NCBI GenBank assembly: GCA_027579435.1
Contig: JANBPK010000857.1
Location: 62,001-126,000 of the forward strand
Direction: 5' to 3'
Length of the DNA: 64,000 nt
Source of the DNA: Candolleomyces eurysporus
Lineage: Eukaryota > Basidiomycota > Agaricomycetes > Agaricales > Psathyrellaceae
Part shown: positions 25,705 through 35,632 of the stretch, piece after piece
Numbering within the stretch: the stretch's first letter is position 1
How the letters are laid out: each line of letters begins with the position of its first letter
The notes under the pieces: generated by a model
The model's database searches: none
Seen by the model: the letters and a program-made list of their open reading frames with translations, nothing else
What the model was told of the DNA's origin: nothing
Translations under genes and position numbers: made by a program

Positions 25705-28161
25705 ATGCCCCCGAAATCCAAGAAACCCACTATCTTGTCCCGCTTCATCTCGCTTGTTGGCGGTCGCGATCGAAACAAACCGACTGTTGACCATCGCCAA
25801 GGCTCAGCCAAAGTTGCAAGTGCGGGCGCTGGATCATCCGTGTCTGAACATCCTTTGGCATGTTCAGTCCCTGATTTGTCGCTTCTCGTGGACAGCTCGA
25901 CTTCTGAAAGCCAAAGATCCCAGCCTCCAATCCGTCAATCCAGAAGCGAAAACGAAATAGTCGATTCTTCGCAAGGTGCGACGGTGTCGACGCACGAGCA
26001 ACACGATCTTCCTCAACCGCCTCAGTCATTGGAAGCGCGGCAGACTCACGGCAATCCGTCAGGACCAATTGCAAGGGCCCACGGTGGCACAGCGTCATTC
26101 CTTGCCGGAGCCAGTGAATTTCGAATGAGGGATATTCAGTATTTCGAAAGTTCCCATGTTACTGTGCATACAGGTGGTGCGAGCGATAGGTCGATGGATG
26201 GTATGTTGATTCCGTCGAGTCATCGGCATGCATATCGCTCAAATATGCTCTGACACCGCGCTCTTGACCTTGCAGGCTGGGAATTGCTGTTGAAGAACAC
26301 CGCCCCCAATGCTCTACACGACTCCGACGCTCGATATGACCCTCCAAAGTGCGATGAGGACACTCGCGTTGAGGTCATTGGAGAGATCACGGACTGGATA
26401 CAAGATCGCGGCGGACCTCAACGCTTGCTGTGCATGACGGGCGCTGCGGGGTCAGGCAAGTCTGCCTTGCAACAGACAACTGCCGAGAAATGCCTGAAGG
26501 ACGGTACACTGGCTTCTACATTCTTCTTCTCAGCTTCGGATCCCTCCCGCAACACAGTCAAGTATATTATCCCCACCATCGCGTACCAGCTGGGAAGAAC
26601 GAATGACACCCTCCGGCGGTGGATCAAAGCTGCCGTCGAGGGCGATCCTCTGGTTTTCTCCAAGTCACTGCGGACGCAGATAGCTACCCTCATCGTCGAG
26701 CCCTCACAACGGTGTGAAGGCATGGGCATAGACCTCACCACACTTCCACATGCCATTTTCATCGACGGTCTTGACGAGTGCATGGGTGAAGATCGCCAAG
26801 CTGAACTGCTGACCGCTGTCAAGGAGGGACTCCTCGTCAAAGGCCTCCCCTTTCGCATCTTCATTGCTAGCAGACCGGAGTGGGCTGTTCGTACGGCGCT
26901 GGAACCTGGCGGTCATCTAAGAAAGGTAGCATATCATATACAACTCAGCGACAACTACGACGCCTCTAGGGATATGCGTCGGTACCTGCAGAGGAGGTTC
27001 GAAGATATCGGCCTACGAATCGGCAATTCCCACTGGTTCACCGAGGACAACATCGAGACCCTCGTAAGAGCTGCCTCAGGGCAGTTCGTCTACGTCGCGA
27101 CAGTATTCAAGTACATATCGGAGCGTCGCGCTTCTCCTGCGGGAAGACTGAGGATCGTCCTCGATTGGACGCCGCATGAAGGGCAAAAGGCGCGTCCGTT
27201 CGAATGCCTCGACAAGCTTTACGCAAATATCCTGTTAGCCGCCAAGAATGCGTACGAGGCTGTCGATACCCACAGTGGACACGACTTTCTTCTGCTTTTC
27301 AATGCGCACCATCTGAATGCTATTGGGATCCGTACATCATATTCTTCCTACATAAACTTTCCCCCGGATAGTTTCTCAGTAATGCTTGGCCTAGAAGCTG
27401 GGGTCGAGGAAAATCTTGTCACGGACCTCCGTTCCCTTGTGACATTCGAAATGAAAGGCCTCCATTCGTGGCTACGCATGTATCACAAATCCTTCTCCGA
27501 CTTTTTGGAGGCAGAAAGTCGTGCCAGAGACTTATTTGTTCCGAAGTCTCGCGTTTACACGCACCTCGCACACTGCTGTTCGCAGCGTATCGTCGAATGC
27601 CCGCTCGATTTTGACTCTTGTGAGTAATTGCGAGTTGTTCTGATTGAGTTCCGAGCGAATTTCTAACCCATCTGTTCTAGTACCAACCAACTGGGAGGAG
27701 CTCCCTCTCCCAAGGCCACAGCGGAATCATCTCCAGGATGCTGTTAACGTCCTGCCATTTGCCTTGAATGGCGCCACCACCGAGGAAGTCAGAGACTTCA
27801 CCAATAAGGCTGGTTGGTCAAAACTAGACAAACTACTGCCTCTCCGCGCGGACCTTCAGGCCCTGAAGTTTGATAGTTTTTACGGGAATTGGTTCACCTA
27901 CGTTGGTTACTTACGTGACAAGTTGAAAGTGAGTGGTCTTTCTCTGTTTTGAGGTGGCAACTGACATCGTTTTGATATTGGTAGTGTCGAGATCCTGAGA
28001 TTGCTGCGGCTATAACCGAGTTCATTGGCAAGGGGAAACGTAATTTCGAGTTGTGGGATTGTATGAATCCAGAAGTGGCTGAACTGCATCTTGGCGGGAC
28101 AGACCGGCGGTCAGTAGGATCGGGCTACTCATTTGAAGACATCGAAGCGGAAGCTAGCTAG
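25705..28161 (+). CDS. NACHT NTPase, duplicated gene 1
   Basis: Four exons: 25705-26200, 26276-27619, 27681-27928 and 27985-28161, with introns of 75, 61 and 56 bp (phases 1, 1, 0). ATG at 25705 begins M-P-P-K-S-K-K-P. Exon 1 (165 residues) is disordered and ends with F-L-A-G-A-S-E-F-R-M-R-D. The NACHT exon shows G-A-A-G-S-G-K-S-A-L (about residue 221), A-I-F-I-D-G-L-D-E-C (about 326), I-F-I-A-S-R-P-E-W and S-G-Q-F-V-Y-V-A-T-V. The C-terminal exons contain K-L-D-K-L-L-P-L, and the stop TAG is at 28159-28161. Length is about 750 residues. It has no superstructure-forming repeats, unlike most fungal NLRs. It is paired with 39672-42125: the NACHT part is nearly identical, while about a fifth of residues differ in the last ~245. 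No lesion was seen, so it is likely functional. The role, presumably a ligand-triggered switch, is inferred from the family. Confidence 0.9.
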
Positions 28162-28174
28162 AAAGGAGGGGAAG

Positions 28175-28359
28175 TCTTTATCTCGGAGCTTAGCTCCCTT
28201 GTGGTCGTTAAAAGAGATTTGGGGGTCGATGGATTCTCTACCTGTGTCACAAACACAATGCTTTTACGACGTCTTGGATATTATGAAAGAAGTGCAGAAG
28301 AATTGCTTTTTCAAACACCCCGTGATTGCTGGAGCCGGAGGTCGACTCATGAGGCGTAG
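28175..28359 (+). pseudogene. Decayed NACHT C-terminal relic (copy 1)
   Basis: Just downstream of the gene, S-E-L-S-S-L-V resembles the family's S-D-L-R-S-L-V. In a shifted frame L-Y-x-Y-H-x then S-A-E-E-L-L-F-Q resembles L-R-L-Y-H-K-S-F and S-R-A-K-D-L-F-V. It is short and frame-broken, and is present at the same place in duplication copy 2, so it predates the duplication. Confidence 0.35.
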
Positions 28360-29286
28360 GTATCTGGTTCCGTGGCATCCTGACAGTAACAAAGAGACAA
28401 TATGTGATAGAACAAGCTGGTAGGTAACGGCCCCAGATAAGATGGCCACGGATCTACGTGCCATGATCATTCCCCGCTGAGCGCTTCTAGCAATAGGTCT
28501 AGCAAGCATCATCGAATTGACAACACTCGGGCTGGAGGACGTGTGTTAGATAAGCACAACCTTATAATCCTGCTGGACTTACTGGAACAGGGGCGCGGAA
28601 GAAGACCATACCTCTGCATGCCCTTCAAGTTTGGAAGTCAATGTTCTACCAAACAACATATTTTGGTCACGAAGGTGCTACCAAACTGCGCTGTAGGCTG
28701 TGCCTTCGATCTATTTCCTGCCCACTACTCATCCTCTCCGACCACCACTTGTTGGGCGTGAAGTATCTCATCAGCTAATCGAGGACATCCAACAGCTTGG
28801 GTCACTGCTACAACCCCCACTACCAACGCTCTACCAGTTGCGCATCGACCATTTCCGGATGCTGGGCAGCGATAGAGTTCAGGAAAGGTAGGCAGACCGG
28901 TGAGCTAACGCCACGTTATCCACACTGTCCTCTCGTTCTGAGGATGCACCGTTTGAGATGATTAAGATTATGACCCGAACGATCTCTAGCCATCGTTTGA
29001 ATGTTGGCGCCCTTTGACCTTGGACTGTACAGAAACCTCCACATTTGTTGACACACAGGAGCTAAGTGAAGACTCGGGATGCACCTATGTCACCATTGTA
29101 AGACACTCCTTATAATTGCTGACGTCGGGATACCGTATCCCATGGATCAGGTGCATACACGACATATACGCCGAGTGCTAAATATAACTTTGAAAAGCTC
29201 ATAAAACACAGATCGAGATTAAATTACAACGGTCCATCGATTCAAAGGTTCTCTCAATCTTGAAGAAGTATTATCGGTCGAAAGAA
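28360..29286. other. Convergent spacer inside duplication copy 1
   Basis: Lies between the NACHT relic (+) and the GEN1-like 3' fragment (-). It aligns with 42325-43255. No open frame with recognisable content was seen. Confidence 0.5.
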
Positions 29287-30628
29287 TCAAGTCAAATCAA
29301 TGAAATCAATCTGGACATTCTGTTTCCTCGCAGTCGAAGTCGAATTTGCCGTCCTGGCTTTGCGAGTAGTCGTCGTGGTCGCAGAGGTTGTCGACGATTT
29401 CTTCGTGGCAGTGCTAAAAATTCGAGCAGGCAATTCATCATCATCGTCATCTTCGTCCGAATCGCTAGAAATTTCGTAGATGGGTAAAGTCTTTAAGTCA
29501 ACAGATTTCTTAATGGCTTGCGGCAAAGCGATTGTGTGCTTTGACTTCGACTTCAATGGTGGCTCTGACGAAGAAGTAGATGTTGCTTTTCCAGCCCCGC
29601 TTGCACTTGAGCTCCCGCTAACGCTCCTCCCGATCATCTTCGCCCTCACTGGAACGCCGATACCAATAAGCCCATTTGACCCACGCGAACGAGAATTAGA
29701 ACCAGAACCAGGAGTAGGCGACCCAGACCTCGGGGGATCCGAATTTGGGGTAGTAGGCGAACTATGCGAACTCGATTTGCGAGGAGACTTGCGGTACCTC
29801 GTCAGCACCGAATCGGATCCTACGGAATCCGACGGGTCTAAGAGGAGTTTGTTCGTTTTTCGGGCTCGGCCACCTCTGGGTGGGGAGGTAGATGTAGAAG
29901 TCGAATTGGAAGTAGATGAAGAAGTGGGATTGGAGGCGGAAGCGCGATTAGAGGTGGTAGTATTCACGGTGCATTTGCGATCCGGGGAAGGAGAAGTGAA
30001 GAGAGCGTTGTAGTCTACCATCTCACCATCATCGTCACCGTCTTTGTCATCGAGGAAAGCGAGCGGGAATTGTCGGAGTAGCACTGGTCGTGGCAACGGT
30101 AACAAATGCTGAAGCCTTTGGACGTTTCGGGTTGATGTGGGAGGATACAGTGCCACTTTTCGTGGAAGTCGAGGAAGGGTTGGATTTGGGTACGGGAACC
30201 CCCAGTTGAGATGTCGACGATATCCCCGCGCTTGTAGGAGCAAAAGTGGGAGGATGTTGATGTTGTCGTCATTTTCTTCGTTGTCAAGTCCTTTACACCT
30301 ACTCGATGACGCGGGGAGGATGATAGGCTGTCAAAGCCACTTGCGGAACTGAAAACATCCGTAGCCTGCGACTCAATAACAATAGTTTTCGACGAGATTC
30401 TAGCTTCTTGCCGTACCGAAGGGAACAGGCAAGATGGTGAAGGAAGTTCTCCTTCACTTTCTTCGTCAGAGGATAAAACTGCAAGCGCCTTGCTCTTCCC
30501 TTTGACTCGCTCTTAGCAGTCGCCGCTTTCTTGCTTCTCCCGTTGGGAACCGCGGAAGTACGGTCTTCGTCTTCAGGATCCCTTGCAGGAGCCGTCCGTG
30601 CTCAACTAGGCTTAACCTTGGGGGGAGA
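29287..30628 (-). pseudogene. GEN1/Yen1-like 3' fragment
   Basis: A copy of only the low-complexity C-terminal tail of the nuclease gene at 43256-46496, with the same terminal residues I-D-F-I-D-L-T and a stop at 29287-29289. It lacks the XPG nuclease core and stops abruptly at the duplication edge (30628). Relative to the full gene it has lost about 35 bp near 30075 (between two aat motifs) and about 20 bp near 29362, breaking the frame. It has no promoter or start of its own. Confidence 0.9.
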
Positions 30629-31052
30629 GACATCCCTTCGAAAGTGGCCAGTAGTCCAGATGAAATGACAGTGAAGAATCCTAGATCGTGCCTATCACGA
30701 GCGACGCTCTAGCCCTCCCTCCCTAGCATCTTCTGTTAGCAGGTCAAGAGCCATAAATGCCCGAGTTCACTGGTGAAACGAGCAAAGGCAAAATCGCAAA
30801 ACTTGGATACCGTTTGCTTGGGGTCCCACATCGAGCCGATCTGGTGTCTCTTGAACCTGCAGGACAGCCATGCACAGTCAGTCATGCGTCACATTCGTGG
30901 CTTGTCACGGAGTTAAATGAATAGTGACGAACGGACGGCGTCTTTGGCCTTGCCTATCACGATTATCCGCTTCTCGTTAACGGGTATTGTTCACAGCTCT
31001 TACTCCAGTCAGCATTTGTCTCTATTGGCTGGTTCGAAGGCAGACAACAATC
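30629..31052. other. Upstream region of the TPR-CHAT gene
   Basis: Joins the truncated GEN1-like fragment directly to the presumed promoter of the TPR-CHAT gene. The junction at 30628/30629 looks like a duplication breakpoint. No other gene seen. Confidence 0.5.
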
Positions 31053-34000
31053 ATGGACGACGACAACCTGGCGATCCTCTCACAGTACGTTCACGAGGCT
31101 AATCTGACAGCGGATTATGTTGACATTTTCTTTTTACAGCTTACCTATACCGCTGATCAAAAAGATTGTATCATGTATCGTCGTCCTGAAGGGCAATCCA
31201 GCAGGTACAATCACCATAACCTCGCTCCACCATCGAAAGCGTTATACTTACCGACAATCACAGCCCAGAAAGATCTCATTGGCGGCCTCTGCCACCATCG
31301 ATTCTCGAGGACCATAGGCGAGGTGGCTTACATTAACGAAGCAATCACTGCAAGACAGGCAGCCATTCAACTGACGCCTCCCGGACACCCTTATCTCCCA
31401 ATCCGTCTCGTCAACCTCACACGATCTCTTCATGGTCGTTTTGAATATACTGGAGATCTGAAAGACGTCGATACGGCTATACTGTCAATGAGAAAAGCTG
31501 TTGAAGCTACAGATCCTGGGGATCCTAGCATGGCATTCCGCCTCTCCATGCTCGGGAATTCCTTACATCTTCGATTTGAACGCAAGAACAACGTATCCGA
31601 TTTGGACAACTCGATATCTGCTTACCAGCAAGCGTTACGTCTCCTCCCTCCAGGCGACACACAATTACAAGCTGTCTTTCTCAACGACTTGGGGAACTCA
31701 CTGTATAGGCGGTTCCAAACCACCAGCCGTCAAGATGACATCAAAGACGCCATATCTTCTTACCGACGCGCAGTCGCTATCCATACTCAGCTCAACATCG
31801 AGGCATCTACATTTTTAAACGGCCTAGTATCCGCTTTGCATGCTCGATTCGAGTGTAGCGGTGATATATCAGACCTCAAGGAATGCATCGCAACACTCCA
31901 ACGGGTCATTTCAACCACCCCATCTGGGGACCCACGCCTGGCAACGTGGTACGGCAACCTCGGGAACGTGCTTCAGACGCGGTCAGTAGTCAAAAATTCT
32001 ATCGACGACATAAACCAAGCAGTGCGTGCAATGCAGAAAGCCATCGACTTCACTCCGAACGATCATGCCGGTGTCTCAGTGTTGTTGCACAATTTGAGCA
32101 ACGCTCTGGGAGTCCGGTTTGAACGCACAGGGGATGTTCAAGATCTTACACAGTCGATCGCGGCGAAACGTAAAGCCATTGCACGGACACCGCCAGGACA
32201 TTCCATCTTTCCTTCCTTGCTCTACAACTTGGGCATCTCGCTCCACCAGCATCACAATGTTACCGGCCTCAAGGACAGCATCGATGAAGCTATTCACCTG
32301 CAAATGCGCGCCATAGGCATGAGTCCTATTGGACACGTTGAAATCGCGAGTCGATATAGAGGCCTCGGGATATCTTACCTTAGCCGGTTCGGTCGTACCA
32401 GGCAGTCGTCAGATCTCAAAGAGGCAATATCAGCGCACGAGAAAGCTTTGGCGCTGACACCCGCAGGACATCCCCGTCTGTTCGCCGTGTGGTCCGCACT
32501 CGGAAACTCATACCGAGAACGGTTCCATCGCGAAGGCAATCTCAAGGACATCGAACTCGCGATTTCACTCCAGCGCAAGGCCGTGGAGTCTACTCCGATC
32601 GGGCACAAAGACTTCCCGGACACTCTGTGTGGGCTCGGCGAGTCGATTTGGAGTCGATTTCAGCATAAAGGTGCAATGGAGGACATCCAAGAATCCATCC
32701 GCCTCCTTGTGAAAGGGACCGGGTTGGCTATGGAAGGTCACGTCGATCTCCCGAGATACCTCACGGTACTGGGCGTCGCATACCACGCTCGATATCAACG
32801 CGTCGAGGATCTGGCGGACGTTGAAGAAGCTATATCCGTCTTCCAAAGGGCCGTCAAGGTTACGAGGAAAGACAGCGCAGACCTTCCAAAGCGATATGAT
32901 AACCTGGGAATCGCCTTCCAGAATCGATTTAGGAGATCTAGAGAGATTTCTGACGTTGAAGAGGCGATTGCTGCCCAGAAAAAGGCGATAGACCTCATTC
33001 CGACAGGAGAAGAAAGTCAACTGCCGAATCCCTTCAGCAATCTCGGGAACTCGTACCACTCTCGATACGAAGTCTCTCACACTCTTGAAGATCTTGAGCG
33101 ATCGATTGCGTTCAAGGAGAAAGCTATCTCACTCACGCCCGACGGACACAGGAGCATGCCGAAGTTACTCAACAACCTCGGTAACTCACTTCTTTTACGA
33201 TTCGAAGACGCAGGAAATTTCGACGACATTGACAAAGCTATTTCCTTGAAGGAAAGGGCCCGAGGTCGATTGCCTCCCGGGCACGCAGACACTGTGTTCT
33301 ACGTCTTCAACCTGGGAAGTGCATGGCAAGTCCGGTTCCAGCGTACAGACAACATAGCCGATATCGATAAAGCAATCGCAACAATTCAAGAAGCGATAAC
33401 ATTGTGTCCTGAGGTCCACGCTAGTTTGCCGTACCTCAACCACAAACTCGGACAAGCATTCAACTCTCGATTTAAACATACGGAGGACGAGGGCGACCTG
33501 AAGCAGGCAATTGCTAGCCACCGTCTCGCGGCCATCTCTCCCTACGGTTCGCCCCTCACGCGGTTCCACGCAGCTGAAGCCTGGGCCATATTATCCCATT
33601 CCATAGATCCTGCGAAGTCGCTGGAAGCTTTTGATACAGCCATCCTGCTTCTTTCTCTAGTTGCGGGCCTCGAGCAGACGGTGCAGCGGAGACACAACCA
33701 GCTGGTGAAGACGGGTGTATCGGATTTTTCCCTCTTGGCCGCCGCTGCGTCGCTTTCCTTGGGGAAAAGTGACAAGGCACTCGAGTGGTTGGAGCGAGGG
33801 AGGTGTCTTGTATGGAACCAGATCAACAGCCTACGCTCACCACTGGATGACTTGAGGAAGCACGATGAAGGGAGCCAAGAGGGTGCTACGCGTGTCAAAG
33901 GAGTTGGAGACGGCCGCGTCGCGGGATATGGATAGGGACAAGGTTGGGCTCGTGGGCTCAACGATGATGACCATGGAAGAGAAGATGACATTGCAGGACG

Positions 34001-35279
34001 AATCAAAGGGTCATGTCAAGCTTGTGAAAGAGTGGGAAGCACTGCTGGAAACCGTTCGTGCGATTCCACGGTTTGAGAGCTTCCTACGGCCGACTTCGTG
34101 CGCAGAGCTCCTCCGCGACCTTCCCAGGGAAGGTACGGTGGTTGTGATTAATGTGTACGAAGATTGGTGTGATGCTCTCGCGTTGTCTGCTGAGACGGAG
34201 GAGCCTGTGCATATTCGGCTGCCTCGGTTTAGGCACCAGGATGCGGAAAGGTTAAGGATTAGATTGCGAGAGAGGTTGGTAGAGTACGGGTTGCTCTTGC
34301 GTCATGATGGACGCGAGGATCGCGGTATACGACCCGCTACTGAGAGAAAGGGTGGGAGCGCACTCGCAGAGGTCCTTGCCTTCCTGTGGACTCGCGTTGC
34401 GAAACCGATTCTTGATGCCTTGGGATTCACCGTACGTATGCTTTTGCTCTTTATCAGTCATTTGGTGTTGAGTAGTTTCAGACTTCAAACTCACCGAGGA
34501 AGAGGATCTGGTGGTGTACAACTGGACCCCTCGTCTTCCTCCCTATTCACGCAGCTGGAATTTACACGAAAGGCAACACACAAACGATCTTTGATTACGT
34601 CGTTTCGTCGTACATACCTACTGTCAGTTCACTTTCTCAACGTGAAAAGGGCTCTCGGAGGAAAACCTCACACAATGAGGGGTTGTTGATGGTCTGCCAG
34701 CCGAATGCAAAGAACCTGCCTCCAATTCCAGGAGTCAAAAAGGAGATTGCTCTCGTCCAGAACATTCTCGAGGAACACGGCATACGGAACTCAATCATCG
34801 AATCAGCTGCAGCTACAAAGGATGCGACGGAAAAGCACATGAAGGATTTTTCATGTATCCACCTAGCATGCCATGCGTCTCAAAACGCTCTCCGCAGCTC
34901 TTTCCATCTGCACGATGGCCCTCTTGATCTTGGGGCGATCATCAGAAGTGACATGGACTCGGCAGACTTGGCGTTTCTCTCGGCGTGCCAGACGAGTGTG
35001 GGGGACGAGAGACTACCGGAAGAGGTGGTGCATCTAGCGGCAGGGATGATGGCTGCGGGATATAGAAGTGTGGTCGCTACCATGTGGTCGATCGAAGACA
35101 AATCAGCGCCAGATGTTGCTGGGTCTTTCTATAGGCATTTGCTAGTGAACGAAGGAAGGATTGGTGGAGAGCGTGCAGCAGTTGCGCTGTATGAAGCGGT
35201 GAAGGATTTGAGACAGAGCTCTGACGTGTCCGAGGCTTCATTGCTCAAGTGGGTGCCATATGTTCACTTTGGTATATAG
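31053..35279 (+). CDS. TPR-CHAT protein (caspase-like protease domain)
   Basis: A long TPR solenoid followed by a CHAT domain, a caspase/separase-clan (CD) cysteine protease fold. The chosen ATG (31053, M-D-D-D-N-L-A) lets two short introns (31085-31139, 31205-31263) join the frame; an upstream non-ATG frame also runs through. From 31264 about 17 TPR units of 44-45 residues follow, with G-N-S-L-x-x-R-F and A-I-x-x-x-x-x-A-I repeated. Then come L-E-W-L-E-R-G-R and L-R-S-P-L-D-D-L-R, a 50 bp intron (34432-34481) and the CHAT core: F-L-P-I-H-A-A-G, H-L-A-C-H-A with catalytic His at 34872-34874, and L-S-A-C-Q-T with Cys at 34986-34988. It ends Y-V-H-F-G-I, TAG. Two frame breaks occur: a two-base loss near 33871 and one missing base in aaaaggg at 34645-34651. 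The second looks like a homopolymer error; the first may be real, so function is uncertain. Confidence 0.82.
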
Positions 35280-35632
35280 CGAGTTCTGTATTGATCTATA
35301 TAACTGTCGATAAAAGGAAGCGAATTAGGAATAGATAGTTTGGACGATATCCAAGTTGATATATCGTAGTCTCTGACTTGAGACGGTGAGCCCCCTTAAC
35401 TGCCTTGTGGGTACTTCAGATTGCATGGGCTCAACAAACTTGAGTGTCCACAAATGATCCCAGGAGTTGGGAGGAAGTTTGCAGCCACTCTGCCCACTTC
35501 CTCGTCCTCAAATATGATATCATAGTAACAGCACTGGGTCTCAATAAGCAACGGTCATGTTGTGACTCAGTATGTCCGAGCAACTCGCAATCTTCACGCC
35601 CCTTTCCTTCCTCCCTTTAATCTCAGTAGCCC
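35280..35632. other. Intergenic, promoter of NACHT gene D
   Basis: Sequence between the TPR-CHAT stop and the ATG of gene D. It becomes pyrimidine-rich towards the ATG (cccctttccttcctccc). No gene. Confidence 0.45.

Larger units (their letters stand above)
24983..30628 (+). repeat. Segmental duplication, copy 1 (~5.65 kb)
   Basis: A direct repeat of 38979-44669. Similarity starts abruptly at tgttgatgtacc and ends abruptly within the GEN1-like gene just after cttggggggaga. It contains a NACHT gene, a decayed NACHT tail and the 3' end of the GEN1-like gene. Most of it is a few percent diverged, with a much more diverged patch in the last part of the NACHT gene (27310-28160). Several deletions in copy 1 mark its GEN1-like part as non-functional. 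Confidence 0.92.

Noticed and set aside
29480..30013. Plus-strand 177-codon frame, repeated at 43476-44009
   Set aside because: Antisense of the low-complexity GEN1-like tail. It is conserved between copies only because the DNA was duplicated.
34860..35279. CHAT core read as an independent short gene starting near 34683
   Set aside because: The start is not an ATG at a plausible site, and the upstream frame supplies the conserved first half of the CHAT domain once one base is restored at 34651.
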